NCBI RefSeq assembly: GCF_029893105.1
Contig: NZ_JARXWG010000005.1
Coordinates: forward strand, 108,640 to 172,639
Direction: 5' to 3'
DNA: 64,000 bases
Source of the DNA: Parabacteroides sp. PF5-9
GTDB taxonomy: Bacteria; Bacteroidota; Bacteroidia; Bacteroidales; Tannerellaceae
The translations under genes were made by a program, and so were the position numbers. The notes under the pieces are model-generated. The model did no database searches. It was given only the letters and a program-made list of their open reading frames with translations, and was not told where the DNA came from. Below, piece after piece: positions 45,627-54,748 of this stretch. How positions within the stretch are numbered: position 1 is the stretch's first letter; each line of letters starts with the position of its first letter.

Positions 45627-46022
45627 TCAGAACGGCAAATCGTCTACCGGATCAGCAGGTCCGAAATCAGGAGTTGATGGAGCAACCGGAGCAGATGCGG
45701 GAGCGAAATTTTCAGGAGTTAAACCGTCAGCGCCACCCATAGGCATATCCGTTGCCGCACGGTCTACACGCCATGCATTGATATTGGTAAACCAACGTCC
45801 CTGATATTCCCGGCTGTCTATATCAAAAGAGATGGTTAACATTTCGCCGGGTTGAATAGCTGCCTGAGCTATACGATCGGCACCGAAAAGCTGAAAACAG
45901 ACCTTTTTAGGATATTGTTCCTGCGTTTCCAAGACATACTCTTGCTTTTTCCATTCGTTGCCAGTTTTACTGACTCCTCCTTGTTCAGGCAATACAGCTA
46001 TAATTTTTCCGGTAATTTCCAT
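45627..46022 (-). CDS. DUF3127 protein with an SSB-like acidic tip
   Basis: 131 residues. Residues 1 to about 95 match DUF3127, an OB-fold-like family of Bacteroidetes (MEITGKIIAVLPEQGGVSKTG, CFQLFGADRI, IDSREYQGRWFTNINAWRV). A Pro/Ala-rich linker follows and the protein ends in VDDLPF. That ending closely resembles the acidic C-terminal tip (DDDIPF) by which single-stranded DNA-binding protein recruits partner proteins. It may therefore work in DNA metabolism, which is an inference from the tip. It lies 3 bp from the antiporter gene. Confidence 0.75.
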   Translation of the reverse strand: MEITGKIIAVLPEQGGVSKTGNEWKKQEYVLETQEQYPKKVCFQLFGADRIAQAAIQPGEMLTISFDIDSREYQGRWFTNINAWRVDRAATDMPMGGADGLTPENFAPASAPVAPSTPDFGPADPVDDLPF

Positions 46023-46151
46023 AGATATGTGCTTTAAAATTCGACTGCGAAGTTAAGATTTTCTCCACGAAGATATGCATAGTGAAGGATCATTTTCTAA
46101 TCAAACATGAAAAATCAGAATGATTTCTCCAGGGGAACAACTGTAGTACGA

Positions 46152-46517
46152 TTATTCTTTAGGAGCAAACGCATCAAAATCATCCCGCAGAGCAAGGAGT
46201 TTTTCTTTGATGTTTTTCAAACGATAGACAATATCCTCCTGTCGGATGGCCGTATCTTTATTATCTTTTAATTTCTGGCGGGCACCGGCCAAGGTCAACC
46301 CTCGTTCTTTGACCAGGTAATAGACCAGACGGATCGCGTCGATATCTTCCTGTTTATAAAAACGCGTTCCCTTATTTGTCTTTCGCGGACTAATGATATC
46401 AAACTCTTTCTCCCAAAAGCGTAAAGTCGATTCATTGACGTTAAACATCTGAGCCACTTCACTGATGGAGTAAAACTGTTTAAGATTTTTATCTTTTTTC
46501 AATACCATGACATCCAC
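46152..46517 (-). CDS. MerR-family transcriptional regulator
   Basis: 121 residues. The N-terminal winged-helix reads FYSISEVAQMFNVNESTLRFWEKEF, followed by the TRFYKQEDIDAIRLVYYLV wing and a C-terminal coiled coil (residues about 85-115). No metal-binding cysteines or effector domain are present, so this is a short MerR form of unknown signal, widespread in Bacteroidetes. An ATG three codons in (46508) is an alternative start. It follows the M23 peptidase gene by 9 bp. Confidence 0.88.
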   Translation of the reverse strand: MDVMVLKKDKNLKQFYSISEVAQMFNVNESTLRFWEKEFDIISPRKTNKGTRFYKQEDIDAIRLVYYLVKERGLTLAGARQKLKDNKDTAIRQEDIVYRLKNIKEKLLALRDDFDAFAPKE

Positions 46518-46526
46518 ACTTTATTG

Positions 46527-47510
46527 TTAATCCATGACCTGACCATGATTTTCTGCAATCTGAAGCATTCGGTCATACTCTTCCGGGGTCAAATCCATAA
46601 AATAATAACGCGACGGATTATCATGTCTTCCTCGCACAATTACTTCATAATGTAAGTGAGGACCTGTCGACTTACCGGTATTTCCTACCTCACCGATAAC
46701 CTCTCCACGAGTCACCTTCTGGCCAACGCGAGCCCTGAATTTGCTCATGTGTCCATATAATGTTTCATAACCAAATCCATGATTGATCATCACACAGTTC
46801 CCATACCCCTGTTTCCATCCGGTAAAAGTAATCACCCCGTTTCCGGTAGCATAAATCTCCGTTCCGATTTTTGCTGAGAAGTCCATTCCGGCATGGAATT
46901 TAGGCACCCGGTAAATGGGATCCATACGCATACCGTATCCCGATGCTGTACGGGTCAATCCTTTATTTGAAATCGGCTGAATGGCCGGAATACATTTACT
47001 TCTTTCCTCCTGGGTCTTCCCTAACTCGATCAGTTCTTCCAGCGAATTGGATTGTACATACAACTGTTTGCGCAACATATCCATCTTCTTGGTCGTTGAA
47101 ACGACCAGGTCGGCATTGGTCAACTCCAATAAATGTTCATACCGATTGGTACCTCCGAAGCCGGATTTGCGTACAGATTCGGGAATCGACGCGGCCTGAA
47201 AAATCGCACGGTATAAATTCTCATCACGCTGCTGCACATCTTCAAGCACATCTAATGCATCGTCCAGGCGCGCTGCCAGGACACTGTATTGTGTTTGTAA
47301 CAGTTTATTCTCTTTCCGTAACTGCGACTCCATGGGGGAATCAATGAAATTCATCATCACAAAAAAAGCGATGCCGCCTAAGAATACACCGGTACTCAAA
47401 TGACGCAATACCGCTATAATACGTTCCTTATTAGACGGATAAACCCGCTCATAACTTAGCGAGTTCGGATTGTATAAGAAATATGTTTTTCGACTTTTGA
47501 ATAGCTTCAT
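46527..47510 (-). CDS. M23-family cell-wall metallopeptidase
   Basis: About 327 residues from the ATG at 47510 (MKLFKSRKTYFLYNP). One transmembrane helix (about residues 40-60) is followed by a periplasmic coiled coil (LLQTQYSVLAARLDDALDVLED) and a C-terminal LytM/M23 domain with zinc ligands in FHAGMDFSA (HxxxD) and GPHLHYEV (HxH). Both motifs are intact, so it should cut or sense peptidoglycan crosslinks. A longer frame to 47567 would start upstream of the -7 element at 47538-47545. Confidence 0.92.
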   Translation of the reverse strand: MKLFKSRKTYFLYNPNSLSYERVYPSNKERIIAVLRHLSTGVFLGGIAFFVMMNFIDSPMESQLRKENKLLQTQYSVLAARLDDALDVLEDVQQRDENLYRAIFQAASIPESVRKSGFGGTNRYEHLLELTNADLVVSTTKKMDMLRKQLYVQSNSLEELIELGKTQEERSKCIPAIQPISNKGLTRTASGYGMRMDPIYRVPKFHAGMDFSAKIGTEIYATGNGVITFTGWKQGYGNCVMINHGFGYETLYGHMSKFRARVGQKVTRGEVIGEVGNTGKSTGPHLHYEVIVRGRHDNPSRYYFMDLTPEEYDRMLQIAENHGQVMD

Positions 47511-47537
47511 AATGCAATTTATCGCTGAAAATAGACG

Positions 47538-47564
47538 CAAAAATAATAATTTACAGTACTTTTG
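47538..47564. promoter_or_regulatory. Divergent promoters of the M23 peptidase gene and alaS
   Basis: TATTTTTG on the minus strand (47538-47545) and TACTTTTG on the plus strand (47557-47564), each a full -7 match, 27 and 44 bp from their start codons. Confidence 0.55.
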
Positions 47565-47608
47565 CAAATTGTTTTTCAGAATATTAACGAGTACTATATA
47601 GCGACATT

Positions 47609-50230
47609 ATGTTAACAGCAAAAGAAATCCGTGATTCATTCAAATCCTTTTTTGCGTCAAAAGGACATCAAATTGTGCCATCGGCACCCATGGTGATAAA
47701 AGGAGATCCAACCCTGATGTTCACCAATGCCGGAATGAACCAATTTAAAGATATTATCCTCGGGAATGTGCCCATCAAATATCCCCGGATAGCCGATTCT
47801 CAAAAATGTCTTCGGGTGAGTGGTAAACACAACGACCTGGAAGAAGTGGGTCATGACACCTATCACCACACCATGTTTGAGATGCTGGGGAACTGGTCGT
47901 TTGGCGATTATTTCAAAAAAGAGGCCATTGAATGGGCATGGGAATATCTGGTCGACGTATTGAAACTCGACCCGGATCGCCTATATGCAACCGTATTTGA
48001 AGGCAGCCCTTCGGAGAATCTCGAACGGGATAATGAAGCGGCAGCTTACTGGGAACAATACTTGCCGTTAGACCATATTCTGAACGGTAACAAAAAAGAT
48101 AATTTCTGGGAAATGGGCGACACCGGACCTTGTGGACCATGTTCGGAAGTACATATCGACCTGCGTACCCCGGAAGAACGAAATCTTATTCCCGGACAGG
48201 AGTTGGTCAACAAAGATCATCCGCAGGTCATCGAAATCTGGAATCTCGTGTTTATGCAATTCAACCGGTTGAGCGACGGTTCACTAGAAGGACTTCCTGC
48301 CCGTGTAATCGATACCGGTATGGGATTTGAGCGTCTTTGTATGGCAATCCAGGGAAAAACATCCAACTATGACACGGATGTTTTCCAACCGATTATTCAG
48401 GCTCTCGCTAAAATAACCGGATCGGTCTATGGACAGGACAAACAGAAAGATATTGCGATGCGTGTTATTGCCGATCATATTCGGACGATTGCCTTTTCCA
48501 TTACCGACGGGCAATTACCTTCCAATGCCAAAGCGGGTTATGTTATCCGCCGCATTTTGCGCCGGGCAGTGCGTTACGGATACACATTCCTCAATCGCCG
48601 CGAAGCGTTTATGTATACGCTGATCCCTTCATTGATCGAGACAATGGGTGATGCGTATCCCGAACTGATCGCCCAGCAAACGTTGATTGAAAAAGTGATA
48701 AAAGAGGAAGAAGAGTCTTTCCTGCGTACACTCGAAACAGGTATTCGTTTGCTCGATAAAAAAATTGAAGAGGCGAACAATGCTCAACAAACAGTGATAA
48801 GCGGAATCGATGCTTTCACATTATATGATACGTATGGTTTCCCATTAGACTTAACCGAACTGATCTTACGAGAAAAGAATAAGAGTGTTAATCTGGATGA
48901 GTTTAACACCGAAATGCAAAAACAGAAAGAGCGTGCCCGGAATGCAGCTGCAATCGAAACCGGCGACTGGATTATTCTCAAAGAAGGAGAAAGCCGGTTT
49001 GTCGGATACGATAATTTCGAATGTGAATCGGAAATTCTGCGCTACCGTAAAATCAAACAGAAAAATAAAGAATTATATCAGATCGTATTGGATCAAACCC
49101 CTTTCTATGCAGAGAAAGGAGGACAGGTAGGCGATACCGGATGGCTGTTTTCCGAGAATGAAAAAACAGAGATTATCGATACAAAAAGTGAAAATAATCT
49201 TTCCGTTCACCTTGTCACAAAGCTGCCTATGGATGTGACTGTCACGTTTACGGCTAAAGTAAATGAGAAAAAACGGCTGCAGAGTGAATGTAATCACTCG
49301 GCGACACACCTTTTACATGAAGCTTTACGTGAAATACTGGGACCACATGTCGAACAGAAAGGATCGTATGTCTCTCCGGAAGCATTACGTTTTGACTTCT
49401 CTCATTTCCAGAAAGTCAGTGAAGAAGAGATCCGTGAGGTTGAAAAACTGGTGAATCAACGCATACGTTTGAATCTGGCGTTAGAAGAACACCGGAATAT
49501 GCCGATTGCAGAGGCGCAGGCCATGGGAGCAATGGCATTATTTGGTGAAAAATATGGCGAAGAGGTGCGTGTCGTTAAATATGGCAATTCCATTGAATTA
49601 TGCGGAGGCACACATATCCCTGCCACAGGAATGATCGGAACGATGCGTATTGTCTCTGAAAGTTCTATTGCTGCCGGCATTCGTCGTATTGAGGCCGTAA
49701 CGGCAGAGGCAGCAGAGAATTTCGCCTATTCACACCTCGACCTACTACGTGAAATCCGCCAGATGTTCAATAATATGCCTAACCTTGTGCAGTCAATTAA
49801 AAAGAGTATCGAAGAAAATGCGGAGATGAAAAAACAACTCGAAGACTACATCAAAGAGAAAGCAATCATGCTTAAAAAGAGTCTTCTTGAGAAAACCGAC
49901 GAACGACAGGGCATCAAATTAGTGAAATACATCGGACAGGGCAATGTCGATATCATGAAAAATATCGCATTCCAAATAAAAGGAGAACTCCCTGGTAACT
50001 TTATGTTTGTCGCCGGAATTACCGACGAGACTAAATGTACCCTTATGGTCATGTTGGGCGAAAACCTGGTAAAAGATGGACTGGATGCCGGAAAACTGGT
50101 AAAAAATGCTGCCAAGCACATACAAGGAGGTGGAGGAGGACAGCCTCACTTTGCCACCGCCGGTGGTAAAAACATGGATGGTCTCGCAACTGCTGTTGAT
50201 GAGATTATTGAAGCTGCAGGATTGAAATAA
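47609..50230 (+). CDS. alaS: Alanyl-tRNA synthetase
   Basis: An 873-residue class II synthetase. The catalytic domain starts [16 protein letters not shown] with [17 protein letters not shown] motif 1. Motif 2 ([13 protein letters not shown]) and motif 3 ([13 protein letters not shown]) are clear. The editing domain has [11 protein letters not shown] and [10 protein letters not shown] zinc-site residues, and the C-terminal oligomerisation domain ends with the [13 protein letters not shown] segment. Normal length. Confidence 0.98.
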   Translation: MLTAKEIRDSFKSFFASKGHQIVPSAPMVIKGDPTLMFTNAGMNQFKDIILGNVPIKYPRIADSQKCLRVSGKHNDLEEVGHDTYHHTMFEMLGNWSFGDYFKKEAIEWAWEYLVDVLKLDPDRLYATVFEGSPSENLERDNEAAAYWEQYLPLDHILNGNKKDNFWEMGDTGPCGPCSEVHIDLRTPEERNLIPGQELVNKDHPQVIEIWNLVFMQFNRLSDGSLEGLPARVIDTGMGFERLCMAIQGKTSNYDTDVFQPIIQALAKITGSVYGQDKQKDIAMRVIADHIRTIAFSITDGQLPSNAKAGYVIRRILRRAVRYGYTFLNRREAFMYTLIPSLIETMGDAYPELIAQQTLIEKVIKEEEESFLRTLETGIRLLDKKIEEANNAQQTVISGIDAFTLYDTYGFPLDLTELILREKNKSVNLDEFNTEMQKQKERARNAAAIETGDWIILKEGESRFVGYDNFECESEILRYRKIKQKNKELYQIVLDQTPFYAEKGGQVGDTGWLFSENEKTEIIDTKSENNLSVHLVTKLPMDVTVTFTAKVNEKKRLQSECNHSATHLLHEALREILGPHVEQKGSYVSPEALRFDFSHFQKVSEEEIREVEKLVNQRIRLNLALEEHRNMPIAEAQAMGAMALFGEKYGEEVRVVKYGNSIELCGGTHIPATGMIGTMRIVSESSIAAGIRRIEAVTAEAAENFAYSHLDLLREIRQMFNNMPNLVQSIKKSIEENAEMKKQLEDYIKEKAIMLKKSLLEKTDERQGIKLVKYIGQGNVDIMKNIAFQIKGELPGNFMFVAGITDETKCTLMVMLGENLVKDGLDAGKLVKNAAKHIQGGGGGQPHFATAGGKNMDGLATAVDEIIEAAGLK

Positions 50231-50248
50231 TTAGACTCCCAACGACAA

Positions 50249-51334
50249 ATGAATCAACAAAAAGTCGTTATAAGTGAAGACATACGGTCCGACCTACAGG
50301 ACTTTATGTCTTCATTAACTTACAACAAAGCCTTTATACTCACCGATAGGAATACCTTGGAGAACTGTTTTCCGGTGATCAAAGAGATCCCGGCCATCCA
50401 GAATGCAACGAGTTTCACCATCGCCGCCGGAGATGAACACAAAAATGAAACACAACTCCACGCCGTATGGGACTTCCTCTCGAATAACGGGGCGTCGCGC
50501 GACTCCATCCTGATCAATCTGGGAGGAGGCATGGTCACCGATCTGGGTGGTTTTGCCGGTGCAACATTCAAACGCGGCATCCGCACGATTAATATCCCGA
50601 CCACGCTCATGGCTGCTGTTGATGCTGCTGTAGGAGGAAAAACCGGTATTAACTTTAACGGACTAAAAAATGAAGTCGGAGCATTCTATCCGCCATTATC
50701 CGTTTTTATCGATTGTCACTTTCTGCAAACATTAGACCTGAATAACATCTTGTCAGGATATGCCGAAATGCTCAAACATGGACTGATCAGTTCACCGGAA
50801 ATATTAATGCCCCTACTAAGCTTTGATCTGTATACCCAGTCGATACGCGAAGTTCAGTCCGAATCGATCCGTCAATTATCCAAGCTGGTGGCTCAGTCCG
50901 TCGCAGTGAAGCAACGTATCGTAGAAGCAGACCCTTTGGAAAAAAACATTCGAAAAGCATTAAACTTCGGACACACCATCGGACACGCTTTTGAAAGCCT
51001 TTCATTCGAGCTAAAAAGACCGCTATTACACGGCCATGCCGTAGCAGCCGGTATGGTCAGTGAACTTTATCTCTCACACAAACTGTGCCGCTTCCCAATG
51101 GATAAGTTAAGTCAAATCGTTTACTTCATCAAAGAGTACTATCCCGCGTTTTACTTCGACTGCAAAGCTTACGACACACTCTACGAATTCATGACGCACG
51201 ATAAAAAGAACGAAGGTGGAAAAATCAACTTCTCCCTTTTATCCGATATCGGCGAAGTCCAGATCAACCAATCAGTCTCCCAATCACTCATCCTCGAATC
51301 ACTCGATTTTTACAGGGAAAGTTTTGGGGTCTAA
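50249..51334 (+). CDS. aroB: 3-dehydroquinate synthase
   Basis: 361 residues, the second step of the shikimate pathway. Motifs: ILINLGGGMVTDLGGFAGATFKRG (NAD site), PTTLMAAVDAAVGGKTGINF, and metal ligands in LNFGHTIGHAFE and LLHGHAVAAGM. It lies 18 bp after alaS and is probably co-transcribed. Confidence 0.97.
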   Translation: MNQQKVVISEDIRSDLQDFMSSLTYNKAFILTDRNTLENCFPVIKEIPAIQNATSFTIAAGDEHKNETQLHAVWDFLSNNGASRDSILINLGGGMVTDLGGFAGATFKRGIRTINIPTTLMAAVDAAVGGKTGINFNGLKNEVGAFYPPLSVFIDCHFLQTLDLNNILSGYAEMLKHGLISSPEILMPLLSFDLYTQSIREVQSESIRQLSKLVAQSVAVKQRIVEADPLEKNIRKALNFGHTIGHAFESLSFELKRPLLHGHAVAAGMVSELYLSHKLCRFPMDKLSQIVYFIKEYYPAFYFDCKAYDTLYEFMTHDKKNEGGKINFSLLSDIGEVQINQSVSQSLILESLDFYRESFGV

Positions 51335-51368
51335 GGAAAATTTATCGTAAATTTGCACCGCATAAAAG

Positions 51369-51442
51369 CGGGATGTAGCTCAGCCCGGTAGAGTACGCGT
51401 CTGGGGGGCGTGTGGTCGCAGGTTCAAATCCTGTCATCCCGA
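51369..51442 (+). tRNA. tRNA-Pro (anticodon GGG), integration target
   Basis: A complete 74-nt cloverleaf with acceptor CGGGATG/CATCCCG, D arm GCTC/GAGT, anticodon loop CTGGGGG (anticodon GGG, codon CCC), and T arm GCAGG-TTCAAAT-CCTGT. The -7 element TAAATTTG is at 51348-51355. Its 3' half is duplicated at 61481 as the right attachment site of the element. Confidence 0.97.
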
Positions 51443-51456
51443 CGGCTAATTAACAG
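51400..51456 (+). repeat. attL: left 57-bp direct repeat
   Basis: It runs from the end of the 5' anticodon stem through the tRNA 3' end and 14 bp beyond (to TAACAG). It is identical to 61481-61537, and the bases on each side differ between the two copies. Confidence 0.92.
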
Positions 51457-51486
51457 AGACTTACAAGAAATTGTAAGTCTTTTTTT
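51457..51486 (+). terminator. Element-borne terminator for the tRNA
   Basis: A perfect 10-bp stem, AGACTTACAA (51457-51466) and TTGTAAGTCT (51471-51480), loop GAAA, then a T run. It starts at the first base after the attL repeat, so the element supplies the terminator that its insertion displaced. Confidence 0.85.
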
Positions 51487-51492
51487 ATGCTT

Positions 51493-51512
51493 GCGTGACG
51501 GATTCGTGACGG
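51493..51512 (+). repeat. Left arm-type site
   Basis: GCGTGACGGATTCGTGACGG, made of two GTGACGG half-sites 11 bp apart. The identical 20 bp recurs in the right end at 61355-61374. Pairs like this near both ends are candidate integrase or excisionase arm-binding sites. Confidence 0.7.
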
Positions 51513-51520
51513 TTTTTCGG

Positions 51521-51552
51521 TTTGTTTTTGCTTGATTTTTGACTTATCTTTG
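51521..51552 (+). promoter_or_regulatory. Promoter at the left end of the element
   Basis: TTTG (51521-51524), a 20-bp gap and TATCTTTG (51545-51552), a full consensus match, 35 bp before the ATG at 51588. Confidence 0.65.
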
Positions 51553-51587
51553 ACTTGAAAAAATAACAAAGATTAACGTAGGTGAAC

Positions 51588-52532
51588 ATGATGACAACGT
51601 GGCAAAAATTAGAATTGTGCAAAATAAGATACTATTTGGATGAACATCCGGATTTATACAACTTCAATCATTTCGAAGAAACCTTAATTTCCCCACACCT
51701 TGAGAAACTCCCTTTCTTAAGCAATTATAGTCAAGTACTTTTTGATTACGGCAAACATCTATACAGCCTAAAGCAGAATATGGCAAAAGACGATGATGAC
51801 CATAGTTTCATATACTGCTTTCATCTCCTAACAGAATATCGATTACTCTTGTTACCGGGGAACTTGCCTTCGGTAAAAATCCCCAACTCAAAGAATAATG
51901 CGAATAAACGAAAAGGAAAGTTCCATATCACAGACGATAATTACCGGAGAATTTTAATGACAGGCATTGAAGCTGAAATGAGAAAATATAATTTACACCA
52001 CATAGCAAAACCCAGCGAACAAATAAGTCAAGAGATTGAAGATAGAGTAAATGAAGATTGGGTAAAGAAATGTATGGAAGAAATAGACAAACGTTATCCA
52101 AAATATCCTATACAAGAAAAAATACGTTTGCTTCATAATTCCTATGCATTAGAATTTCCTATTGTTGTAGAGAATTTTACGTTAGAGCACGTTGATTTTA
52201 TGATTGACAGAGGATTGAAAGTGAATAAAGAACGAAATTATTTCAAAACAAGTTCAGGAAGACCATCATTCAGTTTTGAACGAGAGTGTGCAGAGACGCT
52301 ATTTTCACTTCTTATTATTGACTTTGTTTTAGAAATCAAGAACAATCCGACTCAAGATAAAATGCCTCAAATGCACGATATGATAAGATATGACTTCATT
52401 TATGATTTTCTTTATTACTTCAAGATTTACACTACTGAAATTGCCCCCAATCATACAACCAGGAAATCAGACCTAATAAAATCTCTGATAGGTAAAAAAC
52501 GAACAAAAACACAAGGGAAAACAAAGAATTAA
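51588..52532 (+). CDS. Hypothetical protein at the left end of the mobilizable element
   Basis: About 314 residues of no family I recognise. It is helical and charged, without signal peptide or membrane segments. It has a Lys-rich patch (SKNNANKRKGK) near residue 105 and a basic C-terminus (SLIGKKRTKTQGKTKN) that could touch nucleic acid. GTG at 51582 is an alternative start two codons earlier, but ATG at 51588 is preferred. Position between the arm site and the excisionase-like gene suggests an element-maintenance role, which is inference only. Confidence 0.65.
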   Translation: MMTTWQKLELCKIRYYLDEHPDLYNFNHFEETLISPHLEKLPFLSNYSQVLFDYGKHLYSLKQNMAKDDDDHSFIYCFHLLTEYRLLLLPGNLPSVKIPNSKNNANKRKGKFHITDDNYRRILMTGIEAEMRKYNLHHIAKPSEQISQEIEDRVNEDWVKKCMEEIDKRYPKYPIQEKIRLLHNSYALEFPIVVENFTLEHVDFMIDRGLKVNKERNYFKTSSGRPSFSFERECAETLFSLLIIDFVLEIKNNPTQDKMPQMHDMIRYDFIYDFLYYFKIYTTEIAPNHTTRKSDLIKSLIGKKRTKTQGKTKN

Positions 52533-52630
52533 ACCGGTTGTTTTTTGACCTATTTAGCTTCCTGAAAATCTCATTGCCCTTTGATTCTGTTAGTATACTT
52601 TTGTCCACAGATACTCAAAATTAATGCAAT

Positions 52631-52987
52631 ATGAGACAAAGGACTTTTGAAGAAATCAAAGAAAAACCTTTGATTTATCTTACTGTAGAGGAATTTCTAA
52701 ATCTACAAGAAACTTTAGGAAAAAAGAGTGATACCTCGACACAATTCCCTGAAATAATGTCAATCGACATTGCCTCACGTTTTACGGGTTATAAGAAAAG
52801 TACGCTTTACCGTAAAACATGTACAAATGCTATCCCCTTTTACCGTCAAGGGAGTCGAGTTCTATTCAAAAAAATGGAACTTGAAAAATGGTTATTATCC
52901 AACAAACAGGAAACCGTCAAGGAACATATTGAGAGATTGGAAAGCGAGTTGAACAATCGGACTAAACGCAAAATAAATGGAAAATAA
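52631..52987 (+). CDS. Excisionase-like helix-turn-helix protein
   Basis: 118 residues. The middle and C-terminal part (DIASRFTGYKKSTLYRKT, IPFYRQGSRVLFKKMELEKWL) is the MerR/Xis-like HTH_17 fold, with the wing ending in the typical RVLFKKxELExWL. Basic tail NNRTKRKINGK. In Bacteroides mobilizable elements a gene of this type precedes the RepA-like ATPase and promotes excision. The -7 element TACTTTTG is at 52596-52603. It overlaps the next gene by 11 bp. Confidence 0.75.
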   Translation: MRQRTFEEIKEKPLIYLTVEEFLNLQETLGKKSDTSTQFPEIMSIDIASRFTGYKKSTLYRKTCTNAIPFYRQGSRVLFKKMELEKWLLSNKQETVKEHIERLESELNNRTKRKINGK

Positions 52988-54005
52988 CAATCCGATCAAC
53001 TGGCGTGAAGCTCGATTAAATATCAACGAGGAATTTTCTGAACCTCCAGTTATTCTTATGGTCGAAGATTCTATTGTCTGCACCTTAGGGAATTTTTCCG
53101 CCAGTTCCGGCAAAGACAAATCCAAAAAGACGTTTAATGTATCTGCCATGACAGCTTCTCTACTATCGGGAAAGCCAGTATTAAACTACTATCCCTTTCT
53201 ACCCAACGATAGACAGAAAATTCTATATGTTGATACAGAACAAAGTCCTTTTCACTGTATAAAGGTTGCAAAACGCATCTTGAAACTTGCCGACAAAGAA
53301 TTGACCGAAGTAGAAGATAGTTTTATATTCTTATCTCTACGAAGATACGCTCCAAAGGTTCGAATACAGATTATAGAACAAGCAATTGAAGACAATCCCG
53401 AGATATTCCTTGTTATTATAGACGGAATCCGTGATTTAGTACTGGATATAAACAGTCCATCAGAAGCGACCGAGATAATGGGGAAACTTCTTAAATGGAC
53501 GGACGAAAAATCAATTCATATTCATACGGTCATTCACTTAAATAAAGTGGACGAAAATACTCGTGGCCATTTAGGCACAGAACTCAACAATAAAGCTGAA
53601 ACTGTTATGCAAGTAACCAAATCCACAGATGATAGCAATATTAGTGTTGTCAGTCCGAAGAGTGTCCGGGATGTTGAATTTAACCCTTTCGCTTTCTGTA
53701 TAAACGAAAATGCCCTACCCGAACTTACAGAAAGCCATTCTACCTCTAAACAGCCAAGCAAAGGATTTGATTACAACGAACTCTCAGAATCCGAACACAG
53801 AGAAGCTCTGGAGATGGCATTTGAGTCAATTCCACAAGTCGGTTACAATCAGCTGATAGAAGTATTACAGAAAGCATATCAGGCGGTTGCCGGAGTTGAT
53901 TTTGGCGTCAACAAGACAAAAGGGTTAAAGAAATTTCTTATCAATAAAAGAATGATAATCCAAATAGGTAAAAAGTACGAATACAATAAGGATTTTCATT
54001 ACTAA
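52977..54005 (+). CDS. RepA-like AAA/RecA-fold ATPase
   Basis: 342 residues. A variant P-loop reads GNFSASSGKDKSKKT (about residues 39-53), followed by ILYVDTEQSPFHC and Walker B IFLVIIDGIRDLVLD. Then comes IHTVIHLNKVDENTRGHLGTELNNKAE, as in the RepA/DnaB-like helicase ATPases of Bacteroides mobilizable transposons. The C-terminal 90 residues look like a winged-helix region. It probably acts in replication or mobilization of the excised circle. Confidence 0.75.
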   Translation: MENNNPINWREARLNINEEFSEPPVILMVEDSIVCTLGNFSASSGKDKSKKTFNVSAMTASLLSGKPVLNYYPFLPNDRQKILYVDTEQSPFHCIKVAKRILKLADKELTEVEDSFIFLSLRRYAPKVRIQIIEQAIEDNPEIFLVIIDGIRDLVLDINSPSEATEIMGKLLKWTDEKSIHIHTVIHLNKVDENTRGHLGTELNNKAETVMQVTKSTDDSNISVVSPKSVRDVEFNPFAFCINENALPELTESHSTSKQPSKGFDYNELSESEHREALEMAFESIPQVGYNQLIEVLQKAYQAVAGVDFGVNKTKGLKKFLINKRMIIQIGKKYEYNKDFHY

Positions 54006-54059
54006 AAGGCGTTTAGTTTAATACCCCCTATATATATAGTAACCCATTCTAAACCGAAT

Positions 54060-54229
54060 AACATTAGGGAAAACAAGACTTTATTCAAAACTCATTTTCC
54101 CTAATGTTTGGTTGAAGTTATTCCTTAAGAAGTGATTAGCGAGAGGGGAATGCTACAAAGTAACATTCTTGGGCTTAAATCATAGATTTACAGCAGTTTT
54201 CAAAGTTACATAATCTTTGATAATGTAAC
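54060..54229. other. Inverted-repeat cluster upstream of the mobilization genes (candidate oriT)
   Basis: Three dyads fill the 272-bp gap between the ATPase and mobilization genes. The first is a perfect 14-bp pair, AACATTAGGGAAAA (54060-54073) and its complement (54095-54108). The second is GAATGCTAC/GTAACATTC (54148-54168, one mismatch). The third is GTTACAT/ATGTAAC (54205-54229). No T run follows the first stem, so it is not an obvious terminator. Origins of transfer are typically dyad-rich and lie beside their relaxase genes. Confidence 0.5.
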
Positions 54230-54277
54230 ATTTGAATTACTTCTAAATTTAACAGTTTAATTATAAGAGATTTAGTC

Positions 54278-54748
54278 ATGAAACAAAAGATAATACGAGT
54301 GTCAGAAACGTCACACTCAGACTTCAAGGATTTGGTAGCAAAGTTTTCAGAATACAATATCAGTACAGCGACCGAGGAACTTATCAAAACAGCTCTTAAA
54401 CGAGGACAGATAAAATACAATGATAAAGAGAATGCTTATCAAGCCGTCAGGGAATTAGATGCGACTTTCCGAAAATGGATGCGTCAGCAAGAGAAAATGC
54501 ACCTAACTAAAATATCGGAAGAACTTCTCGCCTTAGCACAAGAATTGAGAGATACTACGACTAAACAGGACTTACGAGAGCAAAGTAAGAAGATTGGCGA
54601 AGCTTTTGAAAAGACATATACGCAAACCTTAAAATCTTTAGCAACCGAGTATTCCAAAGTACTGTTAGAACTTGCAGAGTTGAAAAATCCCATCAACAAG
54701 CACTCAAAAGTTGTAGAAGAAAAGCTAACCAAGAAAATGTTCAGTTGA
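54278..54748 (+). CDS. BfmA/BtgA-family mobilization protein
   Basis: 156 residues. The N-terminal third looks like a ribbon-helix-helix DNA-binding segment (KIIRVSETSHSDFKDLVAKF, ATEELIKTALKRG), followed by a long coiled coil (about 60-150). This matches the small accessory relaxosome protein that precedes the relaxase in Bacteroides mobilizable elements. Its stop overlaps the relaxase start by one base. Confidence 0.8.
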   Translation: MKQKIIRVSETSHSDFKDLVAKFSEYNISTATEELIKTALKRGQIKYNDKENAYQAVRELDATFRKWMRQQEKMHLTKISEELLALAQELRDTTTKQDLREQSKKIGEAFEKTYTQTLKSLATEYSKVLLELAELKNPINKHSKVVEEKLTKKMFS

